Shown here piece by piece: positions 53,034-61,352 of a DNA stretch of 64,000 nucleotides. The DNA is from Planctomycetaceae bacterium (GTDB taxonomy: Bacteria > Planctomycetota > Planctomycetia > Pirellulales > Pirellulaceae), in NCBI GenBank assembly GCA_007694185.1, contig RECD01000135.1, forward strand, positions 62,001-126,000, in the 5' to 3' direction. Under the pieces are notes generated by a model that was given only the letters and a program-made list of their open reading frames with translations, ran no database searches and had not been told where the DNA came from. Both the position numbers and the translations under genes were made by a program. Within the stretch, counting starts at the first letter, position 1; every line of letters starts with the position of its first letter.

Positions 53034-53501
53034 TCAACGGGGGGCGGTGACGACCCCGGCACGCGATTGGTTGCGAAGCTGATCAGCCCGCTGCAGCACG
53101 TTTTCGGAAGGCTCCAACGTTTGCGGCACCAACTCGATATCGACGATCCGCTCGTCACGGATCTCCCACGGCCACAGAGTCTCCGTGATAAAATCAAGCA
53201 CCGGCAATTGATACCACGGCATCCGGATCTTGTTCTTGACCGCCTCCGTGCGAAAACCGTCCTTTTCGACACGGATTTCCCGGGTGCCATAATAGGTAAA
53301 CGAGGTCGCCGCCGGTGAGGTCCCGATCAATTGGTTGTCGACCGACACCACGGCACCGGGCGGGTTGGTCCGGACCGTCAGCCGTCGCCGGACGCAACCG
53401 CCGGACGTGAGGATCACGACGAGCGTCAGCAACCATCCCTTGGCCGACCCGCCAACCGTGGCGGCAAGTATCCCGATCCTGTCGTCGCGTCGAATCATCA
53501 T
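53034..53501 (-). CDS. PEGA-domain lipoprotein
   Basis: About 155 residues from either of two adjacent ATGs (53501 or 53498). The N-terminal hydrophobic stretch ends in LTSGGC, a likely lipobox. A PEGA-type beta domain follows: LTVRTNPPGAVVSVDNQLIG, then the aromatic GTREIRVEKDGF. The region after it (MPWYQLPVLDFITETLWPWE) is a recurring extension in such lipoproteins. It is convergent with mlaD (16 bases between stops) and divergent from apbE, so it may be an envelope accessory of its own unit. The long frame extending to 54323 is a shadow of apbE. Confidence 0.85.
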   Translation of the reverse strand: MMIRRDDRIGILAATVGGSAKGWLLTLVVILTSGGCVRRRLTVRTNPPGAVVSVDNQLIGTSPAATSFTYYGTREIRVEKDGFRTEAVKNKIRMPWYQLPVLDFITETLWPWEIRDERIVDIELVPQTLEPSENVLQRADQLRNQSRAGVVTAPR

Positions 53502-53603
53502 CCTCTTCTTAGCTAGGGGGCCCTGGCTCGGAAGGCATCGTCGACCTTCGACCGTCGGGTGTAACCCATCCCGGCTCCCTCCTGCCAGAGGAATTTTCGC
53601 CTC

Positions 53604-54656
53604 ATGTCCGAACCTTTGGTCACCGAAATCACCCGCCGGGCGATGGCCACGGAGTTTGGCGTGGTGATCGCAGGACGTCCCGGTAACGCGGTCGAGGTCG
53701 CGATCGAGGCGCTGGACGATCTGGGACGCCTGGAATCGCTGATGAGCGTTCATCAACCGGCCAGTCAGGTGAGCGAAATCAATCGGCTGGCAGGCGTCCG
53801 CCCCGTGAGGGTCGCCCCCGAACTGATCGAAGTCTTGACCCGGGCCGTCGCCATCGCCGAATTGACCGGTGGGGCCTTCGACGTGACCGCCGGCCCGCTG
53901 GTCCGCTGTTGGGGTTTCACCCAGCGACGCGGCCAAAAACCTTCGGACGACGCGATCCGCGAGGCACTCGCCTCGGTGGGCAGCCACCGCCTGCGGATCG
54001 ACACCGCTAAACAAACCGTGATGCTGGCCGACGCGGGAATGGAGATCAACCTGGGAGGCATCGGCAAAGGCTTCGCGCTCGATCAGATCGTCAGCCGATT
54101 GGAAGCACACGGCTGCCACCGGTTCCTCGTCCACGGGGGCCGGAGCACCGTCGTGGCTCGCGGTTCCGGCTGTGATGAACCCGAACAGGGTTGGCGGGTG
54201 GCGCTCGAACACCCGTTGCGGACCGGCATTCGGCTGGGAGAAGTTCGGCTTCGCGACCAAGCCCTCTCCACCAGCGGTTCGGGCAAGCAGTTCTTCCACT
54301 GGCGAGGCCGTCGGCTCGGCCACGTGCTCGATCCTCGCACCGGCTATCCCACCGGCGACATGCTGTCACTAACCGTCCTAACCGAATCGGGCACCGACGC
54401 CGATGCCCTCTCCACCGCTTGCTTCGTGGAAGGCTGGCGAACGACAGCCATGCGGATCGGCAACACGACGACCGGCCCACCACCAACCACACCACCAACC
54501 AGCAGACGGCCACACTGGCCCACGGCGGCGATCGCCGTCCTGCCGCGAGAACAGGGAGAGGGTGTCGAGATCCGTCGCTGGGGGGCGGACCTAAACCTGG
54601 ACTGGACCCCAGCACCGACAACAACCGATCAGCCCGTGCCGAAATCGCTCAAGTAG
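53604..54656 (+). CDS. apbE: FAD:protein FMN transferase (ApbE)
   Basis: Attaches FMN covalently to Thr or Ser of exported redox subunits, such as Rnf or Nqr. The 350 residues include LESLMSVHQPASQVSEINRLAG, GAFDVTAGPLVRCWGF (about 91), INLGGIGKGFALD (about 151) and the metal region GHVLDPRTGYPTGD. A GAGGAA ribosome site stands before the ATG at 53604. No clear signal peptide is seen, so it may act in the cytoplasm or be anchored otherwise. Near the C-terminus is a Thr/Pro-rich tract (TTTGPPPTTPPTS). Its last 28 bases overlap the convergent epimerase-type gene. Confidence 0.93.
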   Translation: MSEPLVTEITRRAMATEFGVVIAGRPGNAVEVAIEALDDLGRLESLMSVHQPASQVSEINRLAGVRPVRVAPELIEVLTRAVAIAELTGGAFDVTAGPLVRCWGFTQRRGQKPSDDAIREALASVGSHRLRIDTAKQTVMLADAGMEINLGGIGKGFALDQIVSRLEAHGCHRFLVHGGRSTVVARGSGCDEPEQGWRVALEHPLRTGIRLGEVRLRDQALSTSGSGKQFFHWRGRRLGHVLDPRTGYPTGDMLSLTVLTESGTDADALSTACFVEGWRTTAMRIGNTTTGPPPTTPPTSRRPHWPTAAIAVLPREQGEGVEIRRWGADLNLDWTPAPTTTDQPVPKSLK

Positions 54657-55618
54657 TGACGGATGATCTCGATCAGAGGCGGCGGCTGGGGAAGCCCCAA
54701 ACCGATCGCCCGCGTCCCATCGATCTCCGTCGCCCAGCCGTCGACGATCTGCTGGATCCGCGGATCGGGAGTTGCGACGATCGGCCCTAGCCGACGTGAA
54801 CCTTCCTCAGCGACTTGCCGCAACGCGGTTTCCGCGTCACGCGGCGTGACCCGGTGTGCGGGCAGGCCGACGGCCCGGTCGCAACCCAAGCGAGCCTCCG
54901 GCAATTCGAACAGCCGGATCAACGAATCGATCACGGTCCGATACCCCGTCATCGGGTGGGGCTGATCGACCCGTACCGGCAACTCACAGGGCTCACCCGC
55001 CAACGGCTCGCGAAACATCCCGCTGGCCCAACTCGAAGCGGCCGCGTTGGGACGCCCCGGCCGAATGATGACCGTCGGCAGCCTCGCCGAACGGCCATCG
55101 AAAAACCCCTTGCGGGAATAATCGTTGACCATCAATTCGCAGATCGCCTTGGTCATCCCGTACGTCGTCTGCGGCAACAGCTTCGACCGGTCCGAAAACG
55201 GGAAGGCGACCTCGTCCCCGCCGAAACAAGCGATGCTGCTGGCGAATACGAGCCGAGACCTGCCGGGGACGCCGCGAGCCGCTTCGAACAAATGACGCCC
55301 GCCGTCGAGATTGACCCGCAAAGCATCCTCGAACCGAAGTTCGCACTCACCACTGACCATCGATGCTAAGTGGAAGATCGCGGTGGCGGCATCGGCGCCG
55401 CTGCCGACTGCGGCAAACACCTGCTCGCGATCGCCGACGTCCCCGGTCACCGCGACCACGCGAGGATCGTTCAGCGGGCGAGCAAATCCCTGGTCGAGCA
55501 GTCGGAGCTCGCCGATTTCCTCCTCGCCGCCGGGCCCGACGAGCCGTCCGCGACGAAGCAATTCCCCCGCGAGCAACCAGCCGAGAAACCCACCACCACC
55601 GGTGATCAAAACGTTCAT
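54629..55618 (-). CDS. denD: NAD-dependent epimerase/dehydratase, DenD-like
   Basis: 329 residues from the ATG at 55618 (MNVLITGGGGFLGWLLAGEL, Rossmann glycine motif). The catalytic Tyr-x3-Lys is in QTTYGMTKAICELMVNDY (about 150). LPTVIIRPGRPNAAASSWASG matches the D-erythronate dehydrogenase (DenD) subgroup, which oxidises D-erythronate to its 2-oxo form. Extended SDRs with other substrates look similar, so this remains a family call. The divergent gene starting at 55721 is a beta-hydroxyacid dehydrogenase of the kind used for the partner sugar acids. Confidence 0.82.
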   Translation of the reverse strand: MNVLITGGGGFLGWLLAGELLRRGRLVGPGGEEEIGELRLLDQGFARPLNDPRVVAVTGDVGDREQVFAAVGSGADAATAIFHLASMVSGECELRFEDALRVNLDGGRHLFEAARGVPGRSRLVFASSIACFGGDEVAFPFSDRSKLLPQTTYGMTKAICELMVNDYSRKGFFDGRSARLPTVIIRPGRPNAAASSWASGMFREPLAGEPCELPVRVDQPHPMTGYRTVIDSLIRLFELPEARLGCDRAVGLPAHRVTPRDAETALRQVAEEGSRRLGPIVATPDPRIQQIVDGWATEIDGTRAIGLGLPQPPPLIEIIRHYLSDFGTG

Positions 55619-55720
55619 GCGATTCAGTCCCTCGGGGTCTCGGGCAGATGAGGAAGCGGTTACCATGCCGCTCTCCGGGATCGGAACCATACATCAATCA
55701 ACGGTTGGGGTGAACAACGC

Positions 55721-56593
55721 ATGACGGGACGACTCGAAGGCCGGCGGATCGGCTTCATCGGCTTGGGCAACATGGGGGCCCCGATGGCCCGTCACCTGCA
55801 AGCCGCCGGCGCGAAATTGATCGTTTGGAATCGCGGCGCCCAGCGGTTGCAGGACGCGGTCAAGGATGGCATGACCGCGACTGCCGACCCGGCCGATTTG
55901 GCGGCCCAGGTCGGCGCCGGCGTGATCTGCCTCAACCTGACCAACACCGATGTCGTTCGTGAGATCGTCTTCGGCCAGGACGGCCTGCACGCTCGACTCG
56001 ACCCGCAGGCCCTGATCATCGACTTCGGGACCACCGGAGTGCCCGCCACCCGCGAACTCGCTCAGCAGATCCCTTGGGTCGACGCGCCGGTGTCAGGCGG
56101 CCAAGTCGGGGCGGAAGCCGCGACGCTGTCGATCATGGCCGGCGGCAGTGACGAACACTTCGCACGGGCGCTGCCGATACTCGAAACGGTCGGCAAACGC
56201 GTCACCCACCTCGGCCCAGCCGGCTCAGGCCAAGTTACCAAACTGGCAAACCAACTGATCGTGGCCCAAACGATCGACGCCGTTGCCCAAGCCTTGAGAC
56301 TAGCCGAACTGGCCGGCGTCGACCCGGCCGCGGCCCGGCAGGCGATGCTCGGCGGGTTCGCCGACAGCCGCATTCTCGACCTGCACGGCGACCGCATCGT
56401 TCGCCGTGATTTCGTCGCCGGGGGACGTGCCGAACTGCAACTCAAAGACGTTCGCTTGATCTGGGAATTGGCCCAAGCCGTCGGACTCGACTCCCCGACG
56501 CTCGCCAATTCACTCGACCGCTGGGTCGAAATGGTCGAACGCCGCGGGCTAGGCGAACTCGATCATTCCGGCCTGTTTCGCCTCTACGAGTGA
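55721..56593 (+). CDS. Beta-hydroxyacid dehydrogenase (GarR/LtnD type)
   Basis: 290 residues of the 3-hydroxyisobutyrate/tartronate semialdehyde/L-threonate dehydrogenase family. The N-terminal Rossmann motif is IGFIGLGNMGAPMARHL (about 10-26). The substrate-binding DAPVSGGQVGAEAATLSIMAGG (about 127) and the catalytic Lys in GSGQVTKLANQLI (about 174) are present. It is divergent from the DenD-like gene with 102 bases between starts. This pairing points toward threonate or erythronate oxidation, but substrate choice is inference. Confidence 0.85.
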   Translation: MTGRLEGRRIGFIGLGNMGAPMARHLQAAGAKLIVWNRGAQRLQDAVKDGMTATADPADLAAQVGAGVICLNLTNTDVVREIVFGQDGLHARLDPQALIIDFGTTGVPATRELAQQIPWVDAPVSGGQVGAEAATLSIMAGGSDEHFARALPILETVGKRVTHLGPAGSGQVTKLANQLIVAQTIDAVAQALRLAELAGVDPAAARQAMLGGFADSRILDLHGDRIVRRDFVAGGRAELQLKDVRLIWELAQAVGLDSPTLANSLDRWVEMVERRGLGELDHSGLFRLYE

Positions 56594-56670
56594 ACGCCCC
56601 GTCGCCCCCGTTTTCGCCTCTGCGGGATGCAGATGCACCGGTGAGTGATGCGGCAGTGGTCGACCAGATT

Positions 56671-57471
56671 TCACGAATGCATCACCCAGCCGCCATCGAT
56701 GTTGATGGTCTGCCCGGTGATGTTGCGGGCGTGATCCGATGCCAAATAGATCGCCATCGAGGCGAACTCTGCTGGCTCTTGCCAACGCCCCAGCGGCGAA
56801 ACGGTCCGGATCTTCGCCTCCGCCCACGCTTCGTATTCGACCCGCTCCTCTGCGGGTAGGCGAGCCTGGCCCCACGCCCAAACGGAGCGATTCAATTCGG
56901 TCTTGACCATCCCCGGCGACAAGGCATTGGCCCGAACACCCGCGGGCGCTAGGTCTTTGGCCAAACATTGCATGTAATTGATCAGCGCCGCCTTCGAAGC
57001 GCTGTAGGGCGGATCGGTCTGCGAACCGATCTGCCCCGCGACCGAGGTCAGGAACAAGAACGAACCGTGCCGTCGCTCGACCATGCCAGGCGCAAGCGCG
57101 TTGGCGACCCGTGCCGCGCCGATCAGATTGACATCCAGCACGCTCGGCCAGGACGAAGCGTCGACGTTCCAACTGGGGAACCCGAAGCCCCCCGAACCGA
57201 TCCCGACGCAGTAGACGACATGGTCGACCGGCCCCACGGATTCGGCAAACGAGACGACCTGATTCGCGTCGGTCACGTCCCCCACGACCAGTGGAAACGG
57301 CGATCTCGTCCCATGCCCCTCGGCGGCACTCTGATCCCCATTTTCGGGTGCCGCCCGATCGAATCCGACTACCCGGCACCCCTCGCTGACAAACCCATCC
57401 GCGATGGCACGCCCGATACCTCGGGCGGCGCCGAACACGACAACCGATCGATCGGCAAGTTCGATTTTCAT
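56671..57471 (-). CDS. Short-chain dehydrogenase/reductase
   Basis: 266 residues from the ATG at 57471. Classical SDR landmarks: VFGAARGIGRAIADGF (about 12-27), NLIGAARVANAL region, catalytic Ser in FLTSVAGQIGSQ, Tyr-x3-Lys in PPYSASKAALINYMQ (about 162-172), and the C-terminal GQTININGG-like segment (GQTINIDGGWVMHS). It is convergent with the beta-hydroxyacid dehydrogenase and downstream of the sensor kinase (103-bp gap). It may belong to the same sugar-acid oxidation cluster. A longer frame upstream is not supported by a start. Confidence 0.88.
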   Translation of the reverse strand: MKIELADRSVVVFGAARGIGRAIADGFVSEGCRVVGFDRAAPENGDQSAAEGHGTRSPFPLVVGDVTDANQVVSFAESVGPVDHVVYCVGIGSGGFGFPSWNVDASSWPSVLDVNLIGAARVANALAPGMVERRHGSFLFLTSVAGQIGSQTDPPYSASKAALINYMQCLAKDLAPAGVRANALSPGMVKTELNRSVWAWGQARLPAEERVEYEAWAEAKIRTVSPLGRWQEPAEFASMAIYLASDHARNITGQTINIDGGWVMHS

Positions 57472-57574
57472 GACAAACCGCTTCGAAAAGGAATGGGCCG
57501 CTCGGAAGGCAAGGGCGGTCCGGAATGGCGAAGTGGCCTCGGATAGCCAACGCCGCCGCACGGACGACGCTCCG

Positions 57575-59389
57575 TCAATCGGCAGAAACCAGGGAAAACT
57601 CGCTCGGCATCGATGACGACGGCTCCGCTTGCCTGCGATTCCGGTCGAGACGCCAGGGGATCGTAACCCAAAACGTGCTGCCGGTGCCGAGTTCGCTTTC
57701 AAACCCGACTTCGCCACCCAACAACTTGGACAACTCTTTCACGATCGACAGCCCCAAGCCGGTGCCGGAATATTGCCGCGTCAAACCACCCCCGTCGAGC
57801 ACTTTCTTGCTCTGACGGAACTTCTCGAAAATGACCGAGTGATCCTCCAAGGCGATCCCGACCCCCGTATCGGCAACGGACAGCAGGAAGCAATCGACGT
57901 TATGCCGCTTCACCCGGATCGTGATGATCCCCCCCTCCGGCGTGAACTTGATCGCGTTGCTGAGCAGATTGGTCAGGATTTGCCCCAGCTTGTTTTGGTC
58001 TTGGTAGACAGGCGGCAAAGCAGATTCCGCCTCGACGGACAACACGATGTTTTTCTCTTCCGACAGGCTACGAACCATGTCGGCCTGCGCGCTGACCAGG
58101 CGGGCCAAGTCGAATTCGACCGGGTTCAACTCCATTTTCCCGGCTTCCATCTTCGCCAGGTCGAGGATGTCGTTGATCATTTCCAACAAGACATGGCCGC
58201 TCTTTTGGATATTGGCGGCGTACCGCCGCTGCTTTTCGGTCAAGGACTCGATCCCCTGCAAGACCTCTGAAAAACCGATGATGCTGTTGAGCGGCGTGCG
58301 CAACTCGTGACTCATGTTCGCCAAGAAATCACTCTTCAATCGGTTCGCTTCATAGAGCTGCATATTGGCCTGCCCCAGGTCCTCGATCCGGCGGTCCAAC
58401 TCGCCATTGACCATTTCCAGTTCGCCCTGGGTTTCGGTCATGTGTCGCAACATCCGATTGAACGCATCGGCCAATTCGCGGAATTCATCCTCGGTTTCGA
58501 TCACCGCCCGTTGGGCGGTATCACCGCGGGTGATCGCGTCACTGACGTCTCTTAGGTGGTGCAGGGGGCTGAGCACCAGATATCGGACGATCGCATGAAG
58601 CATGAACAGCATCACGGCGATGATCAGCATCGCCGTCGCGATCAGGATTGCGCGGATCCACGAAGCCCGCTCCGAGGTCACCTTGTAGGGCATGCTGACT
58701 CGGATCACCCGAAAAGGGTGCTCCGCCGCCAAAGCTTGTGGGTCGCTGGTGTCTGCCTTCATTCCTCCGGCTGGGGCATGGCAGACCAAAATGCAACTGG
58801 TGCGGCCGAAAACCGGTGTGTAGTGGATGTAACGTTCCTTCACCGGCCCTTTTTCGGCAAACACAATCGAGTGGTTCGGCCCGAATTGATCGAGCCCCGA
58901 ATTGGATTCCAAACTGCTGACCAAATCGATCGACGTCCGCCCACCAGGGCGCTCATGGGCGATCCGTTCCGCTAACCGCTGATAAAACTTTTCCCTCAGG
59001 TCGGTCAACAACGCCTCCTCCCACGGTGAGCCGGGCAGGGTCGGCTCCGGGAGGTATTTGACCGGTGTCGGATCCGGCAAGCCCATCACCGTGTAGACGT
59101 AATCTTCGTTCAGCAGGTCCTTGGCCAGTTCGTCGAGCACCGCCCGCCGCTCCTCGTATACCTCCGGCGGAAACGCATCGCGAAACAACGTCTGGTCATG
59201 CAATCGCAAGGTGACTTCGAAAGAAAAATCCCGAGCGATCTGGCGGGTTCGCTCCATGACCAGTCCGTTGGCCACCAATTGAACCACCCAAAACGCGGCG
59301 CACATCAAGACGACAATCACCGACCCAAATAAAATCAAACACTTTCGCTCCAGACTGGTGGAGGCAAACAAGTTTTGAATGAATCGCAT
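57575..59389 (-). CDS. Sensor histidine kinase with a CX3CH sensor motif
   Basis: 604 residues from the ATG at 59389 (an upstream TTG would add six). Membrane helix about 18-42, sensor region to about 245, second helix about 246-275, HAMP-like linker (LHHLRDVSDAITRGD), short coiled coil, then the kinase core: H-box SHELRTPLNSI (His361), N-box NLLSNAIKFTPEGG, DTGVGI and GTGLGLSIVKELSKLLGG. The sensor region has SCILVCHAPAG (Cys199, Cys203, His204), a CX3CH that resembles heme-c sites of related sensors but with one extra residue. No response regulator is adjacent. It could sense redox state or a small gas; this is inference. Confidence 0.9.
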   Translation of the reverse strand: MRFIQNLFASTSLERKCLILFGSVIVVLMCAAFWVVQLVANGLVMERTRQIARDFSFEVTLRLHDQTLFRDAFPPEVYEERRAVLDELAKDLLNEDYVYTVMGLPDPTPVKYLPEPTLPGSPWEEALLTDLREKFYQRLAERIAHERPGGRTSIDLVSSLESNSGLDQFGPNHSIVFAEKGPVKERYIHYTPVFGRTSCILVCHAPAGGMKADTSDPQALAAEHPFRVIRVSMPYKVTSERASWIRAILIATAMLIIAVMLFMLHAIVRYLVLSPLHHLRDVSDAITRGDTAQRAVIETEDEFRELADAFNRMLRHMTETQGELEMVNGELDRRIEDLGQANMQLYEANRLKSDFLANMSHELRTPLNSIIGFSEVLQGIESLTEKQRRYAANIQKSGHVLLEMINDILDLAKMEAGKMELNPVEFDLARLVSAQADMVRSLSEEKNIVLSVEAESALPPVYQDQNKLGQILTNLLSNAIKFTPEGGIITIRVKRHNVDCFLLSVADTGVGIALEDHSVIFEKFRQSKKVLDGGGLTRQYSGTGLGLSIVKELSKLLGGEVGFESELGTGSTFWVTIPWRLDRNRRQAEPSSSMPSEFSLVSAD

Positions 59390-59687
59390 AAGGAAAACCG
59401 GCCCCAAGGCCGTCCGAGACGGCCATGCTTGGCGGAAATTTTCGGGATGGCCGGTCGCTCAACAATCGCCCGACCGGCACCAGCGGACTGTTCACCCCCA
59501 GTTTAGCGCGGAACGCTCCAACCCCGAAACGTGGCTCAAGCCGCAAAACCGGGTTTTTCATCTGAACGATTTTGTTGCCGCCCCATCGCATCCGAACTAA
59601 ACTGAGGCATTCGGTGGTTCTCACCAGCTATCGGCTCCGAAACCCGCCCACCCCCGCTTGAAGCCTTTCACACCGTCGAAAAGTGCC

Positions 59688-61190
59688 ATGAAACGAAACC
59701 TGATGCGATTTTTTCGAGTCTCCCTCATCGCCAGCCTAGCCGTTTCGCTGGGTACCAGCCCCGCTTCCGCCTGTTGGTTGCTCAAGCGGTTGAGTTGCCG
59801 ATCCGCCGGTTACGCACGGGTTCAACCGAACACCTGTCCCCCGGTCGTGATCCACCACTGCGAACCGGTCGTGATCCACTCGTCCGTCGTTCATCCGGAC
59901 AGCGCTTGCTGCACTTCCGATGTCGTGGGCGAAGCAGAAACGCATCAATCACACCGGCACGACCTTAGCGGTGACGAAGCCCTGCCGGCGGAATCCCCAG
60001 CCGTCGAGGATGATCAAGCGGTAGCACAGCCGAGCACAGCAGAACCGACAGAAACACCCGAACCCGCCGAGACCACAGAGCCCGCCGAGACCACGGAGCC
60101 CGCCGAGACCACAGAGCCCGCCGAGACCACGGAGCCCGCAGAGACCGTTGAATCGGTCGAGCCGGTAGCACCCGCTCAGCCGGCTGAAGAGATGCCGGCG
60201 CCGGAAGCGGAGCCTGCCGAACCGACTGTTCCGGCCGAACCGTTCGATGACCTATTTGACGCGGCACCTGCTACACCTGCGCCAGCGGAAGACGCGCCCA
60301 AGGCCGACGCGTTTGACGACCTGTTTGGGGATCCCGCAGCGCCTGCCCCCGCACCGACGCCCGCTCCCCAAGCCGATGGCGATGACGATCTGTTCGGATT
60401 GCCGCCGGCAGCCGCGCCCGTCGAGGAAATGCCTCCGTCCGACCCACTCGACGATCTGTTCGGCGACACCCCAGCGCCTGCGCCGACGCCCGCTCCCCAA
60501 GCCGATGACGATGACGACCTGTTCGGTTTGCCGCCAGCAGCCGCACCGGCGGAGGAAATGCCTCCAGCCGACTCGCTGGACGACCTGTTTGGCGACAGCC
60601 CAACCCCCTCGCCGGCGCCCGCACCGGCGTCCGATGACGACCTGTTCGGAGACCCACCCGCCACCGCGACTCCGCCCGCGACTGATACGCTGGACGACCT
60701 GTTCGGAGACCCGCCGGCCCCCGATGACGACCAATCGGCCGATCCCTCGGAAGAAAGCCCTGCGGGTTCGCTGGACGACCTGTTCGGTGACACTCCCGCA
60801 GATGCCGACCCGTCCGCCGAATCGCCTACGGGTATTGACATCTCGGAGGAGCTTTTCGGGACCCCGTCCGGCGAATCTTTCCTAGACCTGGATGACTTCT
60901 TCGGGAACAACAACGCCCCCGCCGAGGAAACGGCAGTGGTCGTTGAAACGGCGTTATCGGTCGATCCGATCGCAAATGCCGCGACTCGTGTCTGGGTTGA
61001 TGATTCGGGAGATTTTTCGACGACCGGTAAGCTGATCGAACTGTCGGACGATTACGTCCGACTGCTCAAGGATAACGGCAAGACCTGCACCGTCCCCTTC
61101 TCGAGACTCAGCGAAGCCGACCTGGCTCACATCCGCTCGGTTCAGCTTGAAATACAGCGATTCCAGCTCGCCATGCTGTCTGCCCGGTAA
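59688..61190 (+). CDS. Secreted SHD1-domain protein with EPAETT and DDLFG repeats
   Basis: 500 residues. Signal peptide about 1-32 (FFRVSLIASLAVSLGTSPAS), then a Cys/His-rich section (CWLLKRLSC, HHCEPVVIHSSVVH, ACCTSD). Next comes a Glu/Pro/Thr tandem repeat (EPAETT, five units), then a 200-residue Asp/Pro/Ala-rich part with about eleven spaced DDLFG-like motifs, nine of them exact DDLF. The C-terminal ~60 residues (RVWVDDSGDFSTTGKLIELS, then VRLLKDNGKTCTVPFSRLS) match the SHD1 domain, first known from yeast Sla1 and frequent in planctomycetes. It ends just before a strong terminator. Function unknown. Confidence 0.85.
   Translation: MKRNLMRFFRVSLIASLAVSLGTSPASACWLLKRLSCRSAGYARVQPNTCPPVVIHHCEPVVIHSSVVHPDSACCTSDVVGEAETHQSHRHDLSGDEALPAESPAVEDDQAVAQPSTAEPTETPEPAETTEPAETTEPAETTEPAETTEPAETVESVEPVAPAQPAEEMPAPEAEPAEPTVPAEPFDDLFDAAPATPAPAEDAPKADAFDDLFGDPAAPAPAPTPAPQADGDDDLFGLPPAAAPVEEMPPSDPLDDLFGDTPAPAPTPAPQADDDDDLFGLPPAAAPAEEMPPADSLDDLFGDSPTPSPAPAPASDDDLFGDPPATATPPATDTLDDLFGDPPAPDDDQSADPSEESPAGSLDDLFGDTPADADPSAESPTGIDISEELFGTPSGESFLDLDDFFGNNNAPAEETAVVVETALSVDPIANAATRVWVDDSGDFSTTGKLIELSDDYVRLLKDNGKTCTVPFSRLSEADLAHIRSVQLEIQRFQLAMLSAR
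60060..60149 (+). repeat. 18-bp tandem repeat (five units) encoding EPAETT
   Basis: Five in-frame 18-base units based on GAGCCCGCCGAGACCAC(A/G). The last base alternates A and G in units 1-4, so the array has a 36-bp higher period. Unit 5 is diverged. Such an array can change copy number by slippage without breaking the frame, altering the length of the linker after the Cys/His-rich section. Confidence 0.9.
60354..60611 (+). repeat. 129-bp direct duplication within the DDLFG section
   Basis: Two adjacent 129-bp copies (60354-60482 and 60483-60611), each coding for 43 residues with two DDLFG motifs and a PPAAAPxEEMPP linker. They differ at a small number of bases, indicating a fairly recent in-frame duplication that enlarged the motif array. 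Confidence 0.8.
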
Positions 61191-61218
61191 GTCGAACGGC
61201 CCGATGACCCCTCTCATG

Positions 61219-61254
61219 CGACCGGTTCCCTCTCCGGGGGAACCGGTCGTTTTT
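61219..61254 (+). terminator. Factor-independent terminator
   Basis: A perfect 12-bp stem (CGACCGGTTCCC paired with GGGAACCGGTCG, seven-base loop TCTCCGG) is followed directly by five Ts. It starts 29 bases after the stop of the SHD1 protein gene and is the clearest terminator in the window. Confidence 0.88.
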
Positions 61255-61352
61255 GTTGGTTGCCCGCCTGTTGATTCGCTACCGGTCGGTTACCATCGAC
61301 CGTCCCGCGATTCGCCGGAACGCGTCCCCCAGCCACAGTTCCTGGTCATCCG

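Noticed and set aside
53502-54323. N-terminal extension of the PEGA lipoprotein frame
   Set aside because: It is antisense to apbE, and the lipoprotein signal peptide starts at 53501/53498.
60176-60913. Ser/Gly-rich minus-strand frame opposite the DDLFG array
   Set aside because: Its repeats (SPNRSSS) are the antisense reading of the DDLFG repeats; the plus frame has signal peptide, SHD1 domain and terminator.
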